Assembly: GCF_023100945.1 (NCBI RefSeq)
Contig: NZ_CP064689.1
Location: 3,578,001-3,642,000 of the forward strand
Source: Bradyrhizobium sp. 200
GTDB lineage: Bacteria; Pseudomonadota; Alphaproteobacteria; Rhizobiales; Xanthobacteraceae
Direction of reading: 5' to 3'
DNA length: 64,000 nt
In this document: positions 17,076 to 25,004 of the stretch, piece after piece
How positions within the stretch are numbered: the first letter of the stretch is position 1
Layout: each line of letters opens with the position of its first letter
Notes under the pieces: model-generated
What the model was told of the DNA's origin: nothing
The model's database searches: none
Seen by the model: only the letters and a program-made list of their open reading frames with translations
Position numbers and translations under genes: made by a program

Positions 17076-18281
17076 ATGCAGGAACAAACATCGACATCGC
17101 CACTCGACGGCGTTCGGGTGCTGGATTTTTCCATCATGCTTGCCGGGCCCTATTGCGCGCGGCTGTTGGCGGATGTCGGCGCCGAAGTCATCAAGATCGA
17201 ACCTCCCGAAGGCGACGAGATGCGCCTGCGCGCGCCCGTTCGCGACGGTCACAGTGCCTATTTCGGTCAGCTCAATGCCGGCAAGCGGAGCATTGCTCTC
17301 GACCTGAAATCATCCGATGCGATCAAGCTCGTGCATCGCATGGTTGAAAGCGCAGACATCCTGGTCGAGAATTTTCGGCCCGGTGTGATGGAGCGGTTGG
17401 GTCTCGGATATGAGGCGCTTCGCAAGATCAATCCGCGGCTGATTTATTGCTCGATCTCCGGCTACGGCCAGACCGGCTCGCAGGCTGAGCGCGCTGCCTA
17501 TGCGATGATTGTTCATGCCGAGAGCGGCTTCGACCGCGCGCTGATGCGGTACGCCGGCGATCGCGACCGGCCAGCGGCGGGTGCGGTGTTCGTTGCCGAT
17601 GTTCTCGGCGGCATTTTTGGCTTCTCGGCAATTCAGACAGCGATGGTGCAACGGGCTCGAACGAACGAGGGACAACGCATCGATGTTGCCCTGATGGACT
17701 GCATGCTGAACCTTCTGGTCTATGAGCTGCAGGAAGCCCAATTTTCCAAGCCGATGGCGCGGCCCACTTACGGCCCGGTGCGCGCCAGGGACGGTGACAT
17801 CCTGATTGCGCCGGTGTCGGCGCGTAACTTCGCGGCCCTTCGCGATTTGACCGGGTTGCCGGAGCTGTCATCCGACCCGAGGTTCAAATCGGTGTCGGCG
17901 CGCGGCGCGAACTGGACTGCGATGATGCAGGTGATCGAAAAATGGACCCTGCAACGCACCGTTGATGAGTGCCTTGCAGCGCTCGGGGACGCGGGCGTTC
18001 CGAGCGCGCGCTTTCGTGATCCGGCGGAGGCGCTGGACGATCCGGATCTCATCGATCGCGGCACATTTGCGCCGATCGCTGACGTTGCGGGCGAATTCAA
18101 AGGCGTGAATGCACCGTGGAAGATGTCGGGCGCGCGCACCGCGATCGGACGAGAAATTCCATCGATCGGATTCCACCGCGACGATGTTCTCACGCGCGTG
18201 CTCGGGCTATCCCCCGATGAGATTGCAAATGCAGCCGCTTCCGGCGCATTCGGGAAGGTTGCGGTGACGGCAGGAGAGTGA
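17076..18281 (+). CDS. CaiB/BaiF (family III) CoA-transferase
   Basis: 401 residues, standard length. It begins with LDGVRVLDFSIMLAGPYCAR and contains GAEVIKIEPPEGDEMR, NAGKRSIALDLK and a GQRIDVALMDCML segment. D208 in that segment matches the Asp that forms the aspartyl-CoA intermediate. It moves CoA between carboxylic acids, so it probably activates the substrate for the neighbouring dehydrogenase and hydratase. AGGAG lies 8 bases before ATG 17076, 11 bases after the dehydrogenase stop. Confidence 0.9.
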   Translation: MQEQTSTSPLDGVRVLDFSIMLAGPYCARLLADVGAEVIKIEPPEGDEMRLRAPVRDGHSAYFGQLNAGKRSIALDLKSSDAIKLVHRMVESADILVENFRPGVMERLGLGYEALRKINPRLIYCSISGYGQTGSQAERAAYAMIVHAESGFDRALMRYAGDRDRPAAGAVFVADVLGGIFGFSAIQTAMVQRARTNEGQRIDVALMDCMLNLLVYELQEAQFSKPMARPTYGPVRARDGDILIAPVSARNFAALRDLTGLPELSSDPRFKSVSARGANWTAMMQVIEKWTLQRTVDECLAALGDAGVPSARFRDPAEALDDPDLIDRGTFAPIADVAGEFKGVNAPWKMSGARTAIGREIPSIGFHRDDVLTRVLGLSPDEIANAAASGAFGKVAVTAGE

Positions 18282-18345
18282 CGCGCTCTCGGAGAGAAAT
18301 TGCATCGAGAAATCAAAAGAAGACGATTGACAGGGAGTAGATGTG

Positions 18346-19311
18346 ATGCGGTTTGATTTTTTGACTTTTGCATTCGGGCTTTTGATGCTTGCCGGACCTG
18401 TGGCGGCGGACAACTATCCATCGCGGCCGATCCGGCTCATCGTGCCATATCCCGCCGGCGGCTCGACGGACATCATGGCACGCGCGCTGCAGGAGCCGAT
18501 GGCGAAGATCCTGGGCCAGCCGCTCATCATCGACAATCGCGGAGGCGCGGCGGGCACGACTGGCGCCAATGAAGCGGCGCGGGCGGATGCGGATGGCTAT
18601 ACGCTGCTGTTTGCCAACAACGGGCCGATCTCGATTGCTCCGTTGCTGCAAAAGGGCGTCGACTTCGATCCGCTCAAGAGCTTTGCGCCGGTCTCGCTCG
18701 TCTCCAAGGCGCCGCTGGTTCTGGTTGCGAGCGAAAAGGTGCCGGCGAGCGATGTCGCCGGCCTGATCGCTTACGCCAAGGCGCAGAGCAAGCCGATGCT
18801 GTATGCGACGGCCGGGCCAGGTTCGCTCGGACATCTGAGCACGGAGCGCTTCCTCAATCAGGCCGGGCTGCAGATGGTCCACGTTCCGTATCGTGGCCAG
18901 GCGCCGACGACGCTCGCGATCTTCGCAGGCGAGGTCGACATCTTGCTCACGACCACGTCCGACACGCTGAACGAGCATATTCGCTCCGGTAAGGTGAAGC
19001 TGATTGGCGTTTCATCGCCTGGCGCCTCTCCAGTCGCTCCGGGTGCCGTGCCCATCGGGAATGTCTTGAAGGGATATTCGGTCGAAACCTGGTTCGGACT
19101 TCTTGCTCCGGCTGGTACGCCGCCTGCGATCATCGACAAGCTGAACGCCGCAATAAAAGCCGTCTTGGCCATGCCGCAATTGCGCGATCGCTTCCTTACC
19201 TATGGCGTAGAGGCCACGTCCAGTACCGCCACCGAACTGTCCGCGATCATTGCGGCGGAGATTCCCGCGTGGCGCAAGGTAATCGAAGAGCGCAACGTCA
19301 AGGCTGAGTGA
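18346..19311 (+). CDS. TctC/Bug-family periplasmic substrate-binding protein
   Basis: 321 residues with a clean signal peptide (cleavage likely after VAA, about residue 20) and the diagnostic mature start NYPSRPIRLIVPYPAGGSTD. It is probably the uptake receptor for the acid handled by the CoA-transferase/dehydrogenase cluster just upstream. ATG 18346 is preferred (GGGAG 8 bases before); a GTG immediately upstream is in frame. A hairpin follows the stop (19310-19334). Confidence 0.9.
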   Translation: MRFDFLTFAFGLLMLAGPVAADNYPSRPIRLIVPYPAGGSTDIMARALQEPMAKILGQPLIIDNRGGAAGTTGANEAARADADGYTLLFANNGPISIAPLLQKGVDFDPLKSFAPVSLVSKAPLVLVASEKVPASDVAGLIAYAKAQSKPMLYATAGPGSLGHLSTERFLNQAGLQMVHVPYRGQAPTTLAIFAGEVDILLTTTSDTLNEHIRSGKVKLIGVSSPGASPVAPGAVPIGNVLKGYSVETWFGLLAPAGTPPAIIDKLNAAIKAVLAMPQLRDRFLTYGVEATSSTATELSAIIAAEIPAWRKVIEERNVKAE

Positions 19312-19334
19312 TTGCGGGAAGAGAATTCCCAATC
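19310..19334 (+). terminator. hairpin after the acyl-CoA operon
   Basis: GGGAA/TTCCC plus GATT/AATC arms with a short bulge and GAGA loop directly overlap the TctC stop. There is no T-run, so this is a weak or Rho-assisted terminator at best. Confidence 0.3.
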
Positions 19335-19408
19335 GGGCTCGACGTGCCTCGTCCGCTGGATTTCAGATCGATCCAGGCTTTCGGGATTGCTGCGTCATTT
19401 TCGGAGGC

Positions 19409-19481
19409 TGGCTGGGGAACCTGGATTCGAACCAAGACAAACAGAGTCAGAGTCTGTTGTGCTACCATTACACCATTCCCC
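19409..19481 (-). tRNA. tRNA-Gln (anticodon CTG)
   Basis: The minus strand reads TGGGGAA for the acceptor 5' strand. A D-arm with GTAATGGTAGCAC follows, then anticodon stem ACAGA/TCTGT with loop CTCTGAC (anticodon CUG), T-arm GGTTCGAATCC and 3' strand TTCCCCA. The discriminator is G and the CCA tail is genome-encoded, for 73 nucleotides in total. All stems pair. It decodes CAG. Confidence 0.93.
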
Positions 19482-19708
19482 ATCGTAAGTACTTGATATT
19501 ATTGTACTTTTAGCGATGTCACACAGTCTGAGTCTAAGAAGTTTTACAATCGACCCCACCGTTGGCGCCGATATAGCGAGACAAACGTTCGCGGTCTAGC
19601 CTCCATTTGTGTTCGAGTTGCTCACAGAGCATCTACTCGTTTAGGGCGCAGAACTTTTTTCGCTCTATTGAGGGATGCACATGCAAACCTCACCGAGCAT
19701 CAAATCGG

Positions 19709-20209
19709 TTAGACGGCTCGCGGAGTGAGTCGGGGAAGCCAGCGCGGCACATTGGCGCAATAGCTTTCATACTCGGCTCCGAAGCTTTGGCGGAGCGTCG
19801 GCTCCTCATAGGCAATTACGAAAATGTGAAAAAAGAGCCAGATCAACGCGCCGTAGCCGAGGAGATGCCAGTCAGCGAATAACACCGCCTGACCAAGAAT
19901 GACGGCAACGACTGCAACATAAATCGGATTGCGCACATAGCGGTATAGTCCGCTCACCACGAGATTGCGTGGTGGCGCGATCGGCGCGGGCGTGCCCAGA
20001 CCCTGCAACGCAAAGCGCGCAAACGAATCTAACAATCCAGGCACGCCGGCAATAATGAACGCGAGCCCAGCCAAGCGTGTCGCTTCGGCGGCTAAAAAGG
20101 GTGGCCGAAATTCCCAATGCGTGATCGACCATGGGATGACGCCCGCCAACATCGCCGGTGCAACGAGGAAAAACAGCGCCGAACCCAGGATTGCTGTGAT
20201 CTTCGACAT
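19709..20209 (-). CDS. isoprenylcysteine carboxyl methyltransferase-like membrane protein
   Basis: 166 residues with about four transmembrane segments. It carries the ICMT/PEMT-family C-terminal signature: GLYRYVRNPIY, then EEPTLRQSFGAEYESYCANVPRWLPR. That fold uses S-adenosylmethionine to methylate a small or lipid-linked acceptor at the membrane. Bacteria lack prenylated CaaX proteins in general, so the acceptor is unknown. It is the last gene of an operon with an ECF sigma factor and two small Cys-containing membrane proteins, 24 bases after the preceding gene. Confidence 0.8.
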   Translation of the reverse strand: MSKITAILGSALFFLVAPAMLAGVIPWSITHWEFRPPFLAAEATRLAGLAFIIAGVPGLLDSFARFALQGLGTPAPIAPPRNLVVSGLYRYVRNPIYVAVVAVILGQAVLFADWHLLGYGALIWLFFHIFVIAYEEPTLRQSFGAEYESYCANVPRWLPRLTPRAV

Positions 20210-20233
20210 GCGTCCTCCCGTCCTGTCGCAATG

Positions 20234-20497
20234 TTAATGCAGCCATGTCCGGTCAGCGCGTTCAGCGGTTGAATCGCGACGGCCTTGCGAAAGCGTCTCG
20301 ACCAGGCCCACTGTCCAGCACATCGGGCATCCGCGTAGCGCGACGAGGGCGGCAACGCCCGCGCCCAAGGATAGCCAAGGGTGCGCGGTCTGGTGGACGA
20401 TGGCCCAAGCGAGTAGCGCCGCCGCAGCTGCGCCGCGCATCAGGTGTGCGCCCAGGAAGGCGCTCCCGAACATGCCGACTCCACGAAAGTAATTCAT
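20234..20497 (-). CDS. small membrane protein with CPxC motif
   Basis: 87 residues. Two hydrophobic segments (about 13-30 and 36-53) precede a conserved-looking RGCPMCWTVGL motif and a polar tail. I do not recognise a named family, but the layout resembles a diverged DUF2892 protein and parallels the first gene of this operon, which ends GYCPACAIAG. Its ATG overlaps the sigma-factor stop (ATGA at 20494-20497), so translation is coupled. The two cysteines could bind metal or undergo redox or modification; it might also act as a membrane anchor or anti-sigma partner. Confidence 0.7.
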   Translation of the reverse strand: MNYFRGVGMFGSAFLGAHLMRGAAAAALLAWAIVHQTAHPWLSLGAGVAALVALRGCPMCWTVGLVETLSQGRRDSTAERADRTWLH

Positions 20498-21048
20498 GTG
20501 CTCTCTCGTCCGCTGTCCTTTGTGCCGAGCAGGTATTCGCGCACCAGCGCGCGGGCGCGGCGCAGGCGGCTTTTGGCCGCTTCGCGCGTCACGCCGAGCC
20601 GCCCGGCGATTTCCCAAATCGTCAGATCTTCGAGATCTCGCAGCAGCAGCACTTCGCGATGGGACGGCGAAAGCGACTCGATCGCATTGACCAAGTCTAT
20701 GCGCAACTCGTCCGGCGGGACCTTTGCGAGCTCGCGTGACTCTTCCAGGCTGGCGAGCTCCTCGACTCCGCGCATCAGCATCAGCGCCGGCAGCATGCAA
20801 AGGCGCGCGATGACGGTCAGCAGCCAGCCGGCGAGTGCGGCTGGACTGCGGATCGTGCCCACGCGCCGGTACACGACGATGAGTGCTTCTTGCACCACAT
20901 CTTCGATAATCGAGGTGCGGTAGCAAAGGCGCCGGGCGTAGCGTCGAATGTCCGGCTGCAGCGCCACCAATAGCTGTGTCAGTGCGTGCCGGTCACCCGA
21001 CTGTGCCGCGAGCAAGAGATCGCCTGATACGCGCGCCAAGGCAGTCAT
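20494..21048 (-). CDS. ECF-type RNA polymerase sigma factor
   Basis: 184 residues. Region 2 spans about residues 25-85, with YARRLCYRTSIIEDVVQEAL and a WLLTVIARL end. Region 4 spans about 125-175, with LSPSHREVLLLRDLEDLTIWEIAGRLGVTREAAKSRLRRAR (split here as LSPSHREVLLLRDLEDL, then TIWEIAGRLGVT). No separate zinc-finger anti-sigma gene is visible. Its start overlaps the upstream DUF2892-like gene (ATGA, 21045-21048) and its stop overlaps the downstream CPxC gene. It may direct transcription of this operon. Confidence 0.88.
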   Translation of the reverse strand: MTALARVSGDLLLAAQSGDRHALTQLLVALQPDIRRYARRLCYRTSIIEDVVQEALIVVYRRVGTIRSPAALAGWLLTVIARLCMLPALMLMRGVEELASLEESRELAKVPPDELRIDLVNAIESLSPSHREVLLLRDLEDLTIWEIAGRLGVTREAAKSRLRRARALVREYLLGTKDSGREST

Positions 21049-21251
21049 CCCTTCAGTGGCTCGCGCCCGGCAATGGCGCAGGCAGGGCAATAGCCGAACA
21101 CGCCGGTGACCAGCGTCACGACACCCGCGCCGCTGAGCAGTAGCCCGAGCGGCGAAGCGTGCAGCGCAACCACGCCGCAGATGAGCATCAAGCCCCCGCC
21201 GATCAGCCTGGCCGCGCGCTCCCACCCGCCAACGTTCTTCCTATACCACAT
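21045..21251 (-). CDS. DUF2892-like small membrane protein
   Basis: 68 residues starting MWYRKNVGGWERAARLIGGG, the typical opening of DUF2892/YgaP-type inner-membrane proteins. Two transmembrane helices follow and the end is FGYCPACAIAGREPLKG. The CPxC is an addition relative to the usual cysteine-poor ending and is shared with the 87-residue protein two genes on. It is first in the operon; CGGAG lies 9 bases before ATG 21251. Confidence 0.75.
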   Translation of the reverse strand: MWYRKNVGGWERAARLIGGGLMLICGVVALHASPLGLLLSGAGVVTLVTGVFGYCPACAIAGREPLKG

Positions 21252-21349
21252 GGTTCTGTGCTCCGGTTCGTGACGCGCCGCAATGGCGCATTCACCCAGA
21301 CAAGAGGGCGCAAACCCGGCGCCGGGGTCGCGGCACAAAAAATAATTTG

Positions 21350-21594
21350 AGGGGGTGGCAGCTTCAGCAGACTGGCGTGGGCGTCGAGCGCGGGCCTGGA
21401 CCGCTGATGAACGCCGGCATCGGGTCGCCGGGGTGTGGACATCCGGATAAAAGCCGGGCCAGCCGCTCGCGTATGTTCGGCGCGCCCCAATGTGGCTTGT
21501 CCTGCTTGCATCGCAAGATCAGCATCTCGATCTGGACCGGCAGCTGATTGGCATGCCGGTAAGGTCGCCGCGAGCGGTCGGTCAATCCGTCCCG
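21350..21594 (-). pseudogene. IS481-type transposase remnant
   Basis: The minus strand reads GLTDRSRRPYRHANQLP followed by ILRCKQDKPHWGAPNIRERL, the N-terminal helix-turn-helix region of IS481/IS3-like transposases. An in-frame TAA precedes it at about 21601. After RERLARLL the similarity continues in other frames (FYPDVHTP, then ALDAHASLLK), so at least two frameshifts are present. The catalytic DDE part is missing. This is a scar of an old insertion. Confidence 0.65.
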
Positions 21595-21876
21595 ACGCGA
21601 TTAACCCAAGGCGGACCTCGCTACAGCCAAAAACATCGCGGCGATCTGACGTCTGCGGCCCCGGAGTTTCGATTAGTGCAGCACCTACTTGGGGTCCGCC
21701 TTGCCCACCTACGCCAACCGTAAGCGCCCGCAATGTCTCTTGAGGGTCTCATTTGCAGACGTTCGTTGCCGGTCAGGCCATGTCTACTCTTCCCCCTGGA
21801 CGCGGACGTCGTAGCCCAGACGGCCATGTGGGGTTACGGCCGTCCCGCTACACACACTTTGCCGCCTCCAAGGCGA
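21595..21876. other. intergenic region with inverted repeat
   Basis: No gene is visible. A perfect 10-base inverted pair, AAGGCGGACC (21608-21617) and GGTCCGCCTT (21693-21702), encloses 75 bases. It might be a mobile-element end or a decayed structured element next to the IS481 remnant. Confidence 0.4.
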
Positions 21877-22560
21877 TCACGCGGGATGCGAGCGCAAGCG
21901 TCCGGTCTGCCCGGCCGTCATCTCCGCCTGCAGCAACAACAGCAGGCAATGGCTAAGCCGCGCCTCCATCTCGCGGTCGTGAATGGAGAGCGGCCCGGGA
22001 TCGTTGAGGATGGCGTTGACCAGCGTTCCCAGCACGACCTGAAAGCCGAAGGCGATGGCGCGGGTTTTTGCCGCCTTGTTGCCCCTGCCCATGGCAGCAA
22101 GCAGGATCGGCGTCGCGTCCGCCACGTTGGTACGCGCCAGTGCCTTGAAGGTGGACCATCGGTCCGGCCTTGTGTCGTCGTGCTGAAGGGCGGCGCGCAG
22201 CACGCCTTCATGGTTTCGGATCCAGCCGATCGTCCCGCGGACGAGGAGGCGGCTGAGCTCGGCGAGATCGGCCTCCGTCAATCGCCTGTCTTCCTTCATC
22301 CGTGACAGGCGGCTTCCGCCGTCGCGTGCGGCGAGTTCGATCAGGGCGTTGAAATAGGCATCCTTGCTTTTGAAGCGGCTGTAGAAGGCGCCGACGGTGG
22401 CGCCGACCTGCCGGCACAGCACCTCGATCGACAATTCCGCAAGGCTGCGCGTCCGCAGTATCTCAGCGCCGGCCTTGAGCAGGGCGGCCGTGGTCTCGCG
22501 GCTGCGCTGCTGCCGTGACGGCGTCACACCGGGAAGGTCGAGTTCGGCCGATCGCTGCAT
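21877..22560 (-). CDS. TetR-family transcriptional regulator
   Basis: 227 residues. The N-terminal TetR helix-turn-helix (about 18-70) includes LAELSIEVLCRQVGATVGAF followed by YSRFKSKDAYFNAL. I place the start at MQRSAELDLPG (22560), because further upstream the frame crosses the operator region. A 28-base palindrome (22587-22614) lies just ahead and is shared with the divergent sulfatase, so it most likely represses both. Confidence 0.87.
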   Translation of the reverse strand: MQRSAELDLPGVTPSRQQRSRETTAALLKAGAEILRTRSLAELSIEVLCRQVGATVGAFYSRFKSKDAYFNALIELAARDGGSRLSRMKEDRRLTEADLAELSRLLVRGTIGWIRNHEGVLRAALQHDDTRPDRWSTFKALARTNVADATPILLAAMGRGNKAAKTRAIAFGFQVVLGTLVNAILNDPGPLSIHDREMEARLSHCLLLLLQAEMTAGQTGRLRSHPA

Positions 22561-22586
22561 CCGGAACTTGCGTCTCCGTTCGAAAT

Positions 22587-22614
22587 AACCATAATCATAA
22601 TTTGGATTATGGTT
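22587..22614. promoter_or_regulatory. 28-base perfect palindrome, TetR operator
   Basis: AACCATAATC and GATTATGGTT form perfect 10-base arms around ATAATTTG, centred in the divergent TetR/sulfatase promoter region. Its size and position are typical of a TetR operator. Confidence 0.75.
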
Positions 22615-22703
22615 TTTGACAATGCGCGGCCGGGGCGCGTTGCCGTGAGTTCGGCGAACCGCAGGATCAACCGCGGTCGTATCCAGAAGAAGGGGAGCAA
22701 CGC

Positions 22704-24992
22704 ATGGCGGCAGGCAGCGCAAAACCGTTCGGCGGCACGATCGGCAAGACGGTGGCCGGATCGAAGCCCTGGTGGCCGCAGGCAGCCAAACCGCCGCAAG
22801 GTGCGCCCAACATCCTTGTCGTGCTGTTCGACGATGTCGGATTCTCTGATTTCGGCTGCTACGGCTCGCCGATCAGGACGCAGACCATCGACAAGCTCGC
22901 CGCCGAAGGCCTGCGCTATTCGGGCTTCCACACCACTGCGATGTGTTCGACGACGCGCGCGGCGCTATTGACCGGGCGCAACCATCATTCGGTCGGCGTC
23001 GGCTGCCTCGCCAATTTCGATAGCGGCTATCCCGGCTATCGCGGCAAGATCGCGCGCGAGGCGGGGACGCTCGCGGAAATGCTGCGGCCGCACGGCTATC
23101 GCAACTACATGGTCGGCAAATGGCACGTCACGCCGCTGACCGAAAGCGGCGCGACCGGGCCGTTCGACGGCTGGCCGCTCGGCCGCGGCTTCGATCGCTT
23201 CTATGGCTTCCTCGATGCCGAGACCGATCAATTCGCGCCGGAACTGGTTTCCGACAACGCCCACATCGATCCGCCCGGGACGTTCGCAGATGGCTATCAC
23301 CTCACGTCCGACCTGATCGACCGGTCGATCCGCTTCATCGCCGATCACATTGCCGACCGGCCCGATCTTCCCTGGCTGACCTGGGTGGCGCTCGGCGCCT
23401 GTCACGCGCCGCACCAGGCGCCCATCGACATCATCAAGAGCTACGACGCCAAGTTCGCCCATGGCTGGGACGTCGAGCGCGAGCAGCGGATGGCGCGGCA
23501 GAAGGCGATGGGGATCGTGCCGCAGGAGACTCGATTGCCCGCACGCAACGACGGCGTGAAGGCATGGGAAGAGCATAGTGACGACGAAAAGCGCGTCTTC
23601 ACGCGCCTGCAGGCGGCGTTTGCCGGCATGCTCGATCACGCCGACCAGCATCTGGCGCGGCTGATCGGTTTTCTCGATACAGCCGGCGTCCGCGACAACA
23701 CGCTGATCCTGGTGCTGTCGGACAATGGCGCGAGCCAGGAGGGCGGGCCGCTCGGCTTCGTCAATGCGATGGGGCCGTATAATTTCCGTCCCGAACCGAT
23801 GGCGGAAAAGCTGCGCCGGATCGACGATATCGGCGGGCCGGACTCGCACAGCAACTTTCCGCATGGCTGGGCGATGGCGTCGAACACGCCGCTGCGCCGC
23901 TACAAGCAGAACACCCATGGCGGCGGCATCCGCGATCCCTTCGTCATGACCTGGCCGAGGAAAATCGCCGCCAAGGGCGAGGTGCGCCATCAATTCGTCC
24001 ATGCCTGCGACCTGACGCCGACCTTGCTCGACCTGATCGGCATCGCGCCGCCGGCCGAAATCGGCGGCGTCGCGCAGATGCCGCTCGAAGGCGAGAGCTT
24101 TGCGCGCTCGGTCAGCGATGCATCCGCGCCGTCAAAATCCTCCCCGCAATATTTCGAGATGTTCGGCCATCGCGGCATCTGGCAGGACGGCTGGAAGGCG
24201 GTCTCCTTCCATCCCTCGGGCACGCCGTTCGAGAACGACAAATGGGAGCTGTTTCACCTGGCGCAGGATTTTTCGGAAACGGAAGATCTCGCGGCGAAGG
24301 AGCCCGAGCGGCTCGAGGCGATGATCAGGCTGTGGTGGCGCGAGGCCGAGCAGCACAATGTGCTGCCGCTCGACGACCGCTTCGGCCCGCGCTTTGCGGA
24401 AAACGCCGCGCGCTTCCACGGCGCGCGCAACAAATTCACCTTTCACGCCGGCATGGGCCACGTGCCGACCGACGTGGCGCCCGACGTCCGCAGCCGCAGC
24501 TACAGCATCGAAGCCCATGTGGAGATAGGCGAGGGGGGCGCCGAGGGTGTGCTGATCGCCCATGGTGATGCGACGTCAGGCTACAGCCTCTACATCAAGG
24601 ACGGCCTCTTGGTGCACGATCTCAATATCGGCAGCGGCCATAAGATCGTGACCTCGAACCGCAAGGTGCCGTCAGGCGTGCACCGGCTCGGCGTGCATGT
24701 CGAGCGCCTCGTGCGCAAGGAGCCGCCGGCCAAGGGCTCCCGCACCGGCGTGACGGCCTACACGCTCCTGATCGACGGCGAGGCGGCAGGCGGGATCCAG
24801 ACCCAGTCAGCCTTCAACAATTTCATCTCGTGGTCCGGCCTCGACATCGGCCGCGACCGCTCCAGTCCGGTCTCGCACTACGAGGCGCCGTTCGAATTCA
24901 CCGGGCAGTTGTTGCGGGTGGCGGTCGACATGCATGACGACCAGAAGCTCGACGGCGAGGGGGTGGGTGCCGCGGAGATGGCAAGGCAGTAG
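22704..24992 (+). CDS. arylsulfatase-type sulfatase
   Basis: 762 residues. The alkaline-phosphatase-like sulfatase domain (about 35-560) has metal ligands in VVLFDDVGFSDFG (D43, D44) and a later SDNGASQEGG. The active-site loop is MCSTTRAALLTGRNHH with C81 as the residue to be converted to formylglycine; Thr replaces the usual Pro/Ala two positions on. A C-terminal domain of about 180 residues looks like a lectin/LamG-type beta sandwich. No signal peptide is evident, so it may act in the cytoplasm. AGGGGAG lies 7 bases before ATG 22704. It is divergent from TetR and likely induced by a sulfate ester. Confidence 0.9.
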   Translation: MAAGSAKPFGGTIGKTVAGSKPWWPQAAKPPQGAPNILVVLFDDVGFSDFGCYGSPIRTQTIDKLAAEGLRYSGFHTTAMCSTTRAALLTGRNHHSVGVGCLANFDSGYPGYRGKIAREAGTLAEMLRPHGYRNYMVGKWHVTPLTESGATGPFDGWPLGRGFDRFYGFLDAETDQFAPELVSDNAHIDPPGTFADGYHLTSDLIDRSIRFIADHIADRPDLPWLTWVALGACHAPHQAPIDIIKSYDAKFAHGWDVEREQRMARQKAMGIVPQETRLPARNDGVKAWEEHSDDEKRVFTRLQAAFAGMLDHADQHLARLIGFLDTAGVRDNTLILVLSDNGASQEGGPLGFVNAMGPYNFRPEPMAEKLRRIDDIGGPDSHSNFPHGWAMASNTPLRRYKQNTHGGGIRDPFVMTWPRKIAAKGEVRHQFVHACDLTPTLLDLIGIAPPAEIGGVAQMPLEGESFARSVSDASAPSKSSPQYFEMFGHRGIWQDGWKAVSFHPSGTPFENDKWELFHLAQDFSETEDLAAKEPERLEAMIRLWWREAEQHNVLPLDDRFGPRFAENAARFHGARNKFTFHAGMGHVPTDVAPDVRSRSYSIEAHVEIGEGGAEGVLIAHGDATSGYSLYIKDGLLVHDLNIGSGHKIVTSNRKVPSGVHRLGVHVERLVRKEPPAKGSRTGVTAYTLLIDGEAAGGIQTQSAFNNFISWSGLDIGRDRSSPVSHYEAPFEFTGQLLRVAVDMHDDQKLDGEGVGAAEMARQ

Positions 24993-25004
24993 GCCAGCGA
25001 CGGC

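Noticed and set aside
14785..17103. 772-residue minus-strand frame opposite the fused acyl-CoA dehydrogenase
   Set aside because: No domain features; extreme Arg/Gly/Leu composition, mirror of a real gene.
19485..19700. Possible small gene between tRNA-Gln and the methyltransferase
   Set aside because: Only short frames without ribosome sites; AT-rich non-coding sequence.
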